Shown here piece after piece: positions 28,524-36,501 of a stretch of 63,354 nucleotides of DNA (within the stretch, counting starts at the first letter, position 1; each line of letters opens with the position of its first letter). Made by a program: the position numbers and the translations under genes. Under the pieces are notes generated by a model. That model worked only from the letters and a program-made list of their open reading frames with translations. It had not been told where the DNA came from and did not search any database. Source of the stretch: Nostoc sp. CMAA1605 (GTDB taxonomy: Bacteria; Cyanobacteriota; Cyanobacteriia; Cyanobacteriales; Nostocaceae); contig NZ_PJIZ01000036.1 of NCBI RefSeq assembly GCF_021596505.1, positions 1-63,354 on the forward strand, read 5' to 3'.

Positions 28524-29897
28524 ATGAAAATACCCGAAGTAAACATTCCTCTCTGGCTAAACATTATTAAAATAGCCAACAACCCCCTAAACCACCTGGA
28601 TGCTATCGCCAAAAAATATGGCAACATTTTCATCATTAACTTTGGTGAAACACCTATAGTATTTGTGAGCGAACCTCAAGCCATTAAACAAATTTTTACC
28701 AATACAAAAGATATTAAAACACCCGGTGAATTAAACGCAGAAGCAGCATTAATCACCGGCAATCAAGGTATATTACAACTCGATGGACTACGCCACAAAC
28801 ATCGACGTAAATTAATGATGCCAGCTTTTCATGGTGTCAAAATGCAGGCTCAAGGAAAGCTAATTTGCCACCTGACAAAGCAAGTAATAGATGAATATTT
28901 AGCCAAAAAAACCTTCACCGCCTATCCCACAATTGAAGATATTACCTTGCAAGTCAGCATGAAAGTTGTCTTGGGCTTACAAGAGGGAGAACGTTACGAA
29001 AAACTCAAGTACCTACTTCCCACCATACTTAAGAGTATGCGATCGCCCATCATGCAAACTACCTCTTTTCTACCCTTTCTGCAAAAAGATTTAGGAAAGT
29101 GGAGTCCTTGGGGATATCTCCTACACCTCCGTCAAGAAATTTTTGAGCTGCTTTACGCCGAAGTGCAAGAACGCCGCCAACAAGCAGACACCTCCCGCAG
29201 CGATATCCTATCCGAGTTAATATTTGCCCGTGATGAGATGGGTGAACTGATGACAGATGAAGAAATCCGTGATTTGTTACTCTCACCCTTATTCGCCGCT
29301 CAAGACGCTTCCGCCGTAGCTATCACTTGGTTATTGTATTGGGTTTATCGCCAGCCTCAAGTCCGCGAACAGCTGCTACAAGAACTAGCTACTCTTGGCG
29401 ACTCACCCGATCCCATGAGCATCGCCCAACTGCCTTATCTCAGTGCTGTTTGTAACGAAGTCCTACGTATTTATCCGGCACAATTATTCACATTTCCCCG
29501 CCGCGTCGAATCCCCAATTGAACTCATGGGTTATGACTTAGCCCCAGGAACACTCATCATGGGTTGTATTTATCTCACACATCAACGTCCAGATTTATAC
29601 CCAAATCCTAAACAATTCCAACCAGAACGTTTTCTAGAAAAACAATACACCCCTTACGAATTTTTCCCCTTTGGTGGCGGTACTCGTGTCTGTATTGGTG
29701 CAGCCTTAGCCATCTTTGAAATGAAACTCATCCTAGCCACTATCCTCTCCAACTATGAACTCACCCTAGTCAAAAAACAACCAGAACAACCCAAATTTGA
29801 AGGTTTAATGTGCTATCCCGCCAGTGGTGTCAAAATGCACATCTCAGCCAAAACCCCGCGCCCATCTGCGGAAACCTCTTCACCCCTCTGCGTTTAA
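28524..29897 (+). CDS. Cytochrome P450, CYP110-like, copy 1
   Basis: A 457-residue soluble-type P450. The heme loop is FFPFGGGTRVCIG with the proximal Cys, and the ExxR is NEVLRIYP. The I-helix reads FAAQDASAVAITW where relatives have AGxE/DTT: the conserved catalytic Thr is Ala262, with Ser next. I chose ATG 28524 over GTG 28512 because the GTG lies in a dispersed repeat. The last residues (KTPRPSAETSSPLCV) are encoded by another repeat copy. Closely similar to the next gene, so a tandem duplication. The likely role is oxidation of the cluster's product. Confidence 0.92.
   Translation: MKIPEVNIPLWLNIIKIANNPLNHLDAIAKKYGNIFIINFGETPIVFVSEPQAIKQIFTNTKDIKTPGELNAEAALITGNQGILQLDGLRHKHRRKLMMPAFHGVKMQAQGKLICHLTKQVIDEYLAKKTFTAYPTIEDITLQVSMKVVLGLQEGERYEKLKYLLPTILKSMRSPIMQTTSFLPFLQKDLGKWSPWGYLLHLRQEIFELLYAEVQERRQQADTSRSDILSELIFARDEMGELMTDEEIRDLLLSPLFAAQDASAVAITWLLYWVYRQPQVREQLLQELATLGDSPDPMSIAQLPYLSAVCNEVLRIYPAQLFTFPRRVESPIELMGYDLAPGTLIMGCIYLTHQRPDLYPNPKQFQPERFLEKQYTPYEFFPFGGGTRVCIGAALAIFEMKLILATILSNYELTLVKKQPEQPKFEGLMCYPASGVKMHISAKTPRPSAETSSPLCV
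29855..29893. repeat. Dispersed CGCAGAGG-type repeat, copy 5, translated at the P450 C-terminus
   Basis: A degenerate copy (catctgcggaaacctcttca core, then cccctctgcg) supplies the last ~13 codons of the first P450 and ends at its stop. Confidence 0.6.
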
Positions 29898-29904
29898 AAA
29901 TACT

Positions 29905-31278
29905 ATGAACCTCCCCCAAGGCCCAAAACTCCCAGCTTGGCTGCTGAGAATGCAATTTACAGCCGATCCTCTGCGTTTTCTCGATCAAATGAATCAACGC
30001 TATGGTGACACTTTCACCATCATGTCTGAATCTACACCCTTAATCTTTGTCGGTAATCCCCAAGGGATGAAGCAGATTTTCACCAATACAACAGAAATCA
30101 TCGCCTCTGGAGAATTAAACGCCGAATCAGCCCCATTGGTAGGGAAAAACGGACTACTTCTACTCGATGGTATACGCCATAGAAAAAGACGCAAACTACT
30201 GATGTCTCCTTTACACGGTAATAAGATAAAAGCCTACGGACAGCAAATTTGTGATGTCACCGAAAAAGTCATGAATCAGCTACCCCTGGGGAAATCTTTT
30301 TTAGCCTACCCCACCATGCAAAAAATCACCCTAGAGGTAATTTTAAATACTTTATTCGGCTTACATACAGGCGATCGCTACGAACAACTCAAGCAACTGC
30401 TAACTAATTTAATGAATTATGCGCGATCGCCCTTTGTCGAAATCCCCCTATCCTTCCCCTTTTTACAACAAGACTTAGGGCGGTGGAGTCCTTGGGGTTA
30501 CTTTCGTTATCTATGGCGACAATTTGACAACCTGATTTACGCGGAAATTAGCGATCGTCGTCAGCAACCAAACCCCAATGCTAATGATGTCCTTTCCGAG
30601 TTAATATTTGCCCGCAACGAAACAGGCGAATTATTAACAAATGAAGAAATACGCGATTTATTTCCTTCATTATTATTCGGTGGACGAGATGCTTCTGCAA
30701 CAGCCATTACTTGGGCATTATACTGGCTTCATCGTGAACCACAAGTCCGCGAAAAATTGCGTCAAGAAATCACTAAATTGGGTGAATATCCCAACCCCAT
30801 GAGCATTGTTGAACTTCCTTATCTCAATGCCGTCTGTAATGAAATATTGCGGATTTATCCCACTCAATTCGTCACATTTCCCCGGATAGTAGAATCAACA
30901 ACTAATCTCATGGGCTATAACTTAACTCCAGGCGCAATCATCATCGGTTGTATTTATTTAACACATCAAAACCCAGAATTATATCCACAACCACAGCAAT
31001 TTCAACCAGAACGTTTTCTAGAAAAACAATACTCTCCCTACGAATTTATGCCCTTTGGTGGCGGTGCTAGGCGTTGTCCTGGAGAAGCTTTAGCTACGTT
31101 TGAAATGAAATTAGTATTAGCAAAAATTCTTTCTCGTTATCAATTAGCCCTAACCCATACAAAGCGAGAAAAACCACAACCCCAAGGTGCAAACTATCCC
31201 CCAGCCAGTAAATTAAAAATGGTATTATGCAACATTCAGCAACATCAACAATCACCACAAGAGGCTGTGCATTTTTAG
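29905..31278 (+). CDS. Cytochrome P450, CYP110-like, copy 2
   Basis: A 457-residue paralogue of the preceding P450; LDGIRHRKRRKLLMSPLHG mirrors LDGLRHKHRRKLMMPAFHG. The heme loop is FMPFGGGARRCPG and the ExxR is NEILRIYP. The I-helix reads FGGRDASATAITW, again with Ala (263) in place of the catalytic Thr. I start at ATG 29905, seven bases after the upstream stop; the open frame extends to 29824, but that would overlap the first P450 by translating repeat DNA. Separate substrates or successive oxidations on one product are both possible. Confidence 0.92.
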   Translation: MNLPQGPKLPAWLLRMQFTADPLRFLDQMNQRYGDTFTIMSESTPLIFVGNPQGMKQIFTNTTEIIASGELNAESAPLVGKNGLLLLDGIRHRKRRKLLMSPLHGNKIKAYGQQICDVTEKVMNQLPLGKSFLAYPTMQKITLEVILNTLFGLHTGDRYEQLKQLLTNLMNYARSPFVEIPLSFPFLQQDLGRWSPWGYFRYLWRQFDNLIYAEISDRRQQPNPNANDVLSELIFARNETGELLTNEEIRDLFPSLLFGGRDASATAITWALYWLHREPQVREKLRQEITKLGEYPNPMSIVELPYLNAVCNEILRIYPTQFVTFPRIVESTTNLMGYNLTPGAIIIGCIYLTHQNPELYPQPQQFQPERFLEKQYSPYEFMPFGGGARRCPGEALATFEMKLVLAKILSRYQLALTHTKREKPQPQGANYPPASKLKMVLCNIQQHQQSPQEAVHF

Positions 31279-31374
31279 TGAGATTAAGTATCTATTTTAG
31301 AGAATTAAATGGAACGACTTGAACAGATCAAACCATGTAACTTAACCTAAAAATACTAAAATTCAGTTCGTAGT

Positions 31375-31394
31375 AAGGACTTTAGTCCTTTTTT
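31375..31394 (+). terminator. Candidate intrinsic terminator after the P450 pair
   Basis: AAGGAC (31375-31380), loop TTTA, GTCCTT (31385-31390), then TTTT. The stem is short, and the wider sequence (GTAGTAAGGAC...CACTAC) resembles a dispersed Nostoc repeat, so it may be only a repeat. If active, the MATE gene would need its own promoter in 31395-31524. Confidence 0.45.
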
Positions 31395-31524
31395 GTGAAC
31401 TAAATTTCACACTACAAGCCTTTAATTATTTATCCTGTGCTACTTATCCAAATTACAAATACCTGATTATTTGTAATCACAAACCCCCCATATTGCATAT
31501 TGCTTGAAGCATGAGCGGCAAATT

Positions 31525-32886
31525 ATGACAACAGAAACACAATCACCAGTTACTCATGAAATACTCAATGGTAATCTAATTACATTGATGATAAAATTCA
31601 CTGTCCCCGGCATTTTAGGAATGCTATTGCTTGGCTTTAATAGCTTTTTAGATGCCCTATTTGCCGGACAACTCATTGGTGAAACAGCATTAGCCGCCAT
31701 ATCTTTAGCCGTACCACTTACTTCTTTAGTGATTGGTTGCGCTCATTTAGTAGGAGTAGGTTCAGCCTCAGTTCTCAGTCGGGCGATTGGTTCAGAAGAT
31801 ACCAAAACTAAGTCGAGAATTTTTGGCACTTTAGTCATTATGAGCGTGATTATTGCTTTTTTTATCACCCTTTTAGGTTACTTTTTTAGTGATAAATTAA
31901 TCGCCTTTATGGGCGGGAGTGGAGAAGTAGCCGCAGCAGGAGCAGAGTATTTTAGAATCTACACATCAGGTTCAGTATTTTATATTTTAGCAGTTGCTTC
32001 CAGTCAATTAATTAAATCCGAAGGCAAAATCCGCCTTGCTATGATTTTCGCCGGAATATTTGCTATCCTCGACGCTATTCTCAATCCTATATTTATTAGT
32101 GTCTTTAATTTAGGAATTGGAGGAGTAGCATTTTCTACAGTTATTTCTATGATAGTTTATAGTATTTTAAATATTAGCTATTTCCTTTCTAATAAAAGCT
32201 CGATTCCTGTTAATCCTAAAAATTTAACTTTAGCCATAGATTTACTACCAGCAATTTTATCCGTAGGATTAACCGCCCTCTTAATGGAAATTATTAGCTT
32301 AGTAGAACAGTCTGTAATTTATAAATCTATTGCTCAATATGGCACTGAACACGATATTGCTGTTGCCGGAGCAACCCTGAGAATATATGCGTTAGCATTT
32401 ATCCCAGTAGAAGGATTTGTGCAAGCGTTACAGCCTATAATTGGCATAAATTATGGAGCTAAAAACTATCACCGCCTCAAGCAAGCATTTTTCACATTTA
32501 GTATTGGTGCAACACTGTGTTTAGGATTAATTTGGTTGCCTTTACAATTGTTGCCAGCAACGTTTTTGAGAATTTTATTACCAACAGTTAATTTTAGTGG
32601 TGATGATTTATTTAATTTTCAAATAGTCAATTTCCTCCTGCTAATTCTACCTTTAGGATTTTGTAGCGTTACTTTATTTCAGTCAATTGGCAATGGTAAA
32701 GCAGCAGGTTTATTAATTTTCTCCAAAACCCTTTTTTTTCTGATTCCATTTGTATTGATATTGTCTTCATATTTTGGTGTTAGAGGTGTATATTATGGAA
32801 TGTTGTTAACCGATATTTTGGTGGTTTTAATTTCTTTATTAATCACTGGCTTAGAGTTTAAAAAACTTGGCATTCAGAAATTGTAG
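31525..32886 (+). CDS. MATE-family efflux transporter
   Basis: An about 453-residue integral membrane protein with some twelve hydrophobic segments and the two-repeat MATE layout (NLITLMIKFTVPGILGMLLL; FVQALQPIIGINYGAKNYHR). MATE proteins export small molecules in exchange for H+ or Na+. Its place at the end of the biosynthetic genes suggests product export or self-protection. I use ATG 31525; a TTG at 31504 would add seven residues. The stop TAG (32884-32886) lies within the terminal arm of the repeat element that follows. Confidence 0.92.
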   Translation: MTTETQSPVTHEILNGNLITLMIKFTVPGILGMLLLGFNSFLDALFAGQLIGETALAAISLAVPLTSLVIGCAHLVGVGSASVLSRAIGSEDTKTKSRIFGTLVIMSVIIAFFITLLGYFFSDKLIAFMGGSGEVAAAGAEYFRIYTSGSVFYILAVASSQLIKSEGKIRLAMIFAGIFAILDAILNPIFISVFNLGIGGVAFSTVISMIVYSILNISYFLSNKSSIPVNPKNLTLAIDLLPAILSVGLTALLMEIISLVEQSVIYKSIAQYGTEHDIAVAGATLRIYALAFIPVEGFVQALQPIIGINYGAKNYHRLKQAFFTFSIGATLCLGLIWLPLQLLPATFLRILLPTVNFSGDDLFNFQIVNFLLLILPLGFCSVTLFQSIGNGKAAGLLIFSKTLFFLIPFVLILSSYFGVRGVYYGMLLTDILVVLISLLITGLEFKKLGIQKL

Positions 32887-32990
32887 GGTGCGTTAAAGCA
32901 ACGCGCAACGCACCGCATGATTATGGTGCGTTACGGCAATTTATACTGTCGCTTATACCTCAATCTTCACAATGCCGTAACACACCCTAC
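32883..32990. mobile_element. MITE-like 108-bp palindromic element
   Basis: The ends are imperfect inverted repeats: GTAGGGTGCGTTA (from 32883) and TAACACACCCTAC (to 32990), differing at one base. Inside, GGTGCGTT/AACGCACC (32887-32894, 32907-32914) and GGTGCGTTACGGCA/TGCCGTAACACACC (32925-32938, 32973-32986) form further stems. No coding capacity. It matches a non-autonomous element or dispersed palindromic repeat; a shorter relative is at 21144-21174. Confidence 0.6.
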
Positions 32991-33043
32991 TATTTATTTG
33001 AGCAATAGACTTTCAACACCGCAGAAAAGAACTAGAAAAATCG

Positions 33044-33916
33044 ATGAATCAAAAAAGTAAAGGTGCTGTAGTAATTACAGGAGCATCTACAGGAGTTGGA
33101 CGAGCAACTGCGCTATTATTAGATAAACAAGGCTATCAAGTATTTGCCGGAGTTCGTCAAACAAAAGATGCTGAATTGCTCAAGTTAAATTCATCTGGTA
33201 ATTTAACACCAGTAATTCTTGATGTCACCAAAAAAGAACAGATTAAAGCTGCCGCAGAAATTGTGGCATCAGCTATTAGTGATAAAGGATTAATTGGGTT
33301 AGTAAATAATGCCGGTATACTAGTAGATGGGCCATTAGAATATTTAGACATCGATGAACTAAGATGGCAATTTGAAGTTAATGTCATTGGACAAGTAGCT
33401 GTTACCCAAGCCTTTTTACCAATGATTCGCCAAGCCAAAGGCAGGATTATTAATATTGGCTCAGTTTCTGGCAAAATATCGTCACCATTTTTTTCAGCCT
33501 TGTGTGCTTCTAAGTTTGCCTTAGAAGCATTAAATGATTCTTTAAGAATGGAATTACATCCTTGGGGAATTGAAGTAATTTTAATTGAACCAGGCTCAAT
33601 TGCTTCCAATGCTCCAGATAAAGTAGAAGCAAGTTTACAAAAAAAATTAGCGAATATGTCACCTACAGCTAGAGCTATGTACGGTGATATTTACAAGTTT
33701 TCCTTGGAGCAGTTAATCAAATCAAATCGTATGGGAGTACCACCGGAAGAAGTCGCAAATGTGATTCAAAAAGCCTTAGAAGTCAAGAAACCGAAAACTC
33801 GCTATTTCGTATCTAACGAAAAACTAATGCTAGATTTTCTCATGCTTTTAGCGAAGATTCTCCCAGACAGGGTTTGTGATGCTATTCAACTCCAAGAATT
33901 GGAATTAAAAAATTAG
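33044..33916 (+). CDS. SDR-family oxidoreductase lacking the catalytic Tyr
   Basis: A 290-residue short-chain dehydrogenase/reductase with a classical cofactor loop TGASTGVGRA, LVNNAGI and the catalytic Ser segment INIGSVSGK. In the YxxxK motif, the sequence is ALCASKFALEAL: Lys157 is present, but the Tyr position is Leu153 (codon 33500-33502). The protein should bind NAD(P)(H), but normal SDR chemistry is doubtful. It could be a decayed reductase, a non-catalytic partner or an enzyme with another general acid. It begins about 50 bases after the repeat element and ends 14 bases before the O-methyltransferase gene, so those two are probably co-transcribed. Confidence 0.88.
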   Translation: MNQKSKGAVVITGASTGVGRATALLLDKQGYQVFAGVRQTKDAELLKLNSSGNLTPVILDVTKKEQIKAAAEIVASAISDKGLIGLVNNAGILVDGPLEYLDIDELRWQFEVNVIGQVAVTQAFLPMIRQAKGRIINIGSVSGKISSPFFSALCASKFALEALNDSLRMELHPWGIEVILIEPGSIASNAPDKVEASLQKKLANMSPTARAMYGDIYKFSLEQLIKSNRMGVPPEEVANVIQKALEVKKPKTRYFVSNEKLMLDFLMLLAKILPDRVCDAIQLQELELKN

Positions 33917-33930
33917 TAAAGAGGTTAATC

Positions 33931-34968
33931 ATGACTGTATCAGAATCTATCTATGCACCCAGCAATACACCATTTCAAATGACAGCAATGGAATGGATAC
34001 ACGCCTACTGGATGTCGCGGTGTGTTTACGTAGTGGCTAAACTGGGGATTGCAGATTTACTCAAAGACGGCGCGCAACACTGTGATACGTTGGCAAAAGC
34101 GACTGACACCCATAGTGATGCCTTATATCGCATCTTACGAGCCTTAGCTAGTGTGGGCATTTTTGCAGAGATTAAACCACGTTATTTTGCCTTAACTCCA
34201 CTAGCAGATAATTTGCAAACTAATCACCCTGAATCAGTGCGAGCTATGGCAATTTTACGGGGTGAGGAGCATTATTACAAAGCTTGGGGCGATTTGATGT
34301 ACAGTTTACAAACTGGAGACAGTGCCTTTGAGCGTTTGTATGGCATGGATTTGTTTGAGTATAATGACCGAGATTCTACCCAAGGTGAAATTTTCGATCG
34401 CGCAATGGCAGAGTCGGAAGAGGAAAATACTTTAGTATTAGAGGCTTATGATTTTTCCTCTATTAATAAATTAGCTGATATTGGTGGTGGCAAAGGTCTT
34501 TCCCTAGCGACAATTCTCCAAGCCTACCCCAGTATAACAGGGATACTATTTGACCGTCCAGATGTCGTTGAGCGTGCTAAAAATTCCTGGGATTTAGCTT
34601 TGAGGAATCGCTGCGAATTTATCGGCGGAAGCTTCTTTGAGGAGATTCCCACAGCAGCAGATGCGTATATTCTCAAGCATATTATCCAAGACTGGGACAA
34701 TGAGCGATCGCTCACTATTCTCCAACGCTGTCATCAAGCCATGAAACCACAAAGCAGATTGTTGGTAATCGACTTTGTCATTCCTCCAGGTAACGAATTT
34801 TACGGCAGTAAATTTATAGACGTAAATATGTTAGTCATGTGTCCAGGCGGACGCATCCGTACTGAAGAGGAATTTCACAAGCTATTTCAAGCCGCAGGAT
34901 TCAAAATTACACAAATTATCCCAACTCAATCCGAGGTGAGCATTATTGAGGCAATTAAAATTTCTTGA
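33931..34968 (+). CDS. O-methyltransferase, COMT/acetylserotonin type
   Basis: A 345-residue SAM-dependent O-methyltransferase. The N-terminal dimerisation/winged-helix part (MSRCVYVVAKLGIADLL) precedes the SAM fold with LADIGGGKGLSLATIL, FDRPDVVERA and the catalytic His in LKHIIQDWDNERS. This family methylates hydroxyl groups of phenols and polyketides. It is the last + strand gene of the biosynthetic block. It would fit O-methylation of an enol, phenol or hydroxyl introduced by the P450s or the JmjC enzyme; this is inference. Confidence 0.9.
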   Translation: MTVSESIYAPSNTPFQMTAMEWIHAYWMSRCVYVVAKLGIADLLKDGAQHCDTLAKATDTHSDALYRILRALASVGIFAEIKPRYFALTPLADNLQTNHPESVRAMAILRGEEHYYKAWGDLMYSLQTGDSAFERLYGMDLFEYNDRDSTQGEIFDRAMAESEEENTLVLEAYDFSSINKLADIGGGKGLSLATILQAYPSITGILFDRPDVVERAKNSWDLALRNRCEFIGGSFFEEIPTAADAYILKHIIQDWDNERSLTILQRCHQAMKPQSRLLVIDFVIPPGNEFYGSKFIDVNMLVMCPGGRIRTEEEFHKLFQAAGFKITQIIPTQSEVSIIEAIKIS

Positions 34969-35030
34969 CATCGGCAAAATAAACTCCGCGTTTCCAGCAC
35001 ACCCATTCTCAGATTGAGAGAAATTCTCCG

Positions 35031-35080
35031 AAGCCAGCATCTAAGGTATGTATTCAAAATACACCTTGGATGTTGGCTTT
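35031..35080. other. Long hairpin in the gap after the biosynthetic block
   Basis: aagccagcatctaagg pairs with ccttggatgttggctt (two wobble positions), and the inner tgtatt/aatacac part extends the stem, giving nearly 20 pairs with a five-base loop. The gap 34969-35252 holds no gene. The hairpin may end transcription of the O-methyltransferase operon, although the T-tract is short (tttt), or form an RNA structure ahead of the regulator gene. Confidence 0.6.
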
Positions 35081-35252
35081 TCGTAGCATATTATGTCCGC
35101 TCATACTGTTTCTTGATGAAGCGCAAGTAAACTAGCGATTTGTATATTAATCTTGACATATGAATCATCAAAAAAACAAAAGGCTGTTAGATAATAGATG
35201 AAAGACGGGTAAATTCGCCACGGCTTTGTGTAAAAGTACAAAGAAATAGCCA

Positions 35253-36386
35253 ATGAAGCAGGATAGCGGCCTCCTCAATAACTTAAAGTCCATTAGAACG
35301 CGCTTAGGGATGAGCCAGCAAGATTTAGCCAACATTGCTGGTGTGACGCGGCAGACAATTAGTGGTGTAGAGTCAGGACAATATGCTCCTTCAGTAGCGA
35401 TCGCACTTCGTATAGCTAAGGCACTCGGTTGTCAAGTGGAGGATCTATTCTGGTTAGACCAAGATTTACCGCAAATTGAAGCCATACTTGCAAAACCTGT
35501 ACCCAAAAATCAATCTCTCCGCCTAAGTTTAGCCAGGGTAGGAGGACAATGGATAGCTTACCCCTTATTAGGTAAAGATGCGTTTCGCCAAGATATGATT
35601 CCGGCTGATGCAGAGGGTTTAAGCCAAACAGGTAATGATAAGGTAGTCTTAAGGCTGTTAGATGATAATTTAGCAACACTGCACAACACAGTTGTCATCG
35701 CTGGTTGCTCCCCTGTAATTGCACTCTGGGCAAGAGCTACGGAACGCTGGCATCCACAGTTACGAGTACATTTTACCTTTGCCAACAGTATAGATGCCCT
35801 GCAAAGTCTATGTAGAGGTGAAGCACACATTGCGGGAATGCACCTATATGATCCCAAAACAGGGGAACATAATGTACCGTTTGCCCGTGAAGTTTTGGCA
35901 GGAAGGGAAGCGGTTTTAATTACTCTGGGTTTATGGGAAGAAGGGTTGATAGTACCATCGGGTAATCCCAAGGGTTTTAAAACCCTCAGTGATGTAGTAG
36001 CGGCAAAAGCAACTATTGTTAATCGTGAAATTGGTGCTGGTAGTCGAATGCTCCTAGAACAACAACTACAACAAGAACAGATACCATTTACTGCCGTGAA
36101 AGGATTTGAGCAGATTGCTACTAGCCATCAAGATGTTGCTCAAGCTGTGGCGTTAGGGTTGGTAGATGCAGGTATTAGTACAGCATCTGTAGCGACAACT
36201 TTTGGTTTAGGATTTGTGCCTTTACATCAATCAAGATACGATTTAGTCATTCTCAAGGAGTATTTAGAAGAAGCACCCATACAACAGTTGTTGAGTACCT
36301 TGGGTCATCGGATGGTTCACTCACAATTAGAAATTCTGGGTGGCTACGATATTACAAAAATTGGGGAAGTTGTGGCAACTGTTTAG
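35253..36386 (+). CDS. XRE-family regulator with PBP-like ligand domain
   Basis: A 377-residue protein. Residues ~8-66 form an XRE helix-turn-helix (LGMSQQDLANIAGVTRQTIS). The rest (~90-370) resembles the PBP_like domain of molybdate-type binding proteins fused to DNA-binding domains (VVIAGCSPVIALWA, GEAHIAGMHLYDP, NREIGAGSRMLLEQQL, VALGLVDAGIS). It has no signal peptide, so it is a cytoplasmic ligand-sensing regulator. The ligand is unknown; molybdate or another small anion is the family guess. It lies just downstream of the biosynthetic block on the same strand and could regulate it, but no operator is visible. A small CTTTGT/ACAAAG stem (35224-35243) precedes the start. Confidence 0.88.
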   Translation: MKQDSGLLNNLKSIRTRLGMSQQDLANIAGVTRQTISGVESGQYAPSVAIALRIAKALGCQVEDLFWLDQDLPQIEAILAKPVPKNQSLRLSLARVGGQWIAYPLLGKDAFRQDMIPADAEGLSQTGNDKVVLRLLDDNLATLHNTVVIAGCSPVIALWARATERWHPQLRVHFTFANSIDALQSLCRGEAHIAGMHLYDPKTGEHNVPFAREVLAGREAVLITLGLWEEGLIVPSGNPKGFKTLSDVVAAKATIVNREIGAGSRMLLEQQLQQEQIPFTAVKGFEQIATSHQDVAQAVALGLVDAGISTASVATTFGLGFVPLHQSRYDLVILKEYLEEAPIQQLLSTLGHRMVHSQLEILGGYDITKIGEVVATV

Positions 36387-36428
36387 AGTCATGTCGCTTT
36401 ACTCCTAATTCCAAATTTCAAATAAAAA

Positions 36429-36454
36429 AGGTTGAAAGCTAAAACTTTCAACCT
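36429..36454 (-). terminator. Intrinsic terminator of the aspartate aminotransferase gene
   Basis: A perfect 10-bp stem AGGTTGAAAG (36429-36438) / CTTTCAACCT (36445-36454) with a six-base loop. On the minus strand it is followed by TTTTTT, a classical intrinsic terminator about 50 bases past the stop of the aminotransferase. It may also serve the convergent regulator gene. Confidence 0.85.
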
Positions 36455-36501
36455 AGATTTCTCAGTCAAAAAATAGAAAATGAGAAATGATTAATGATTA
36501 A

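Noticed and set aside
29824..29904. 27-residue N-terminal extension of the second P450
   Set aside because: It would be an out-of-frame reading of the first P450's repeat-derived 3' end; P450 homology begins at MNLPQGPKLP.
1..34968. Naming the cluster as a known siderophore or cyanopeptide pathway (anachelin, nostopeptolide, etc.)
   Set aside because: The A-domain order does not fit those I remember, and no TonB receptor, salicylate or catechol gene is visible here.
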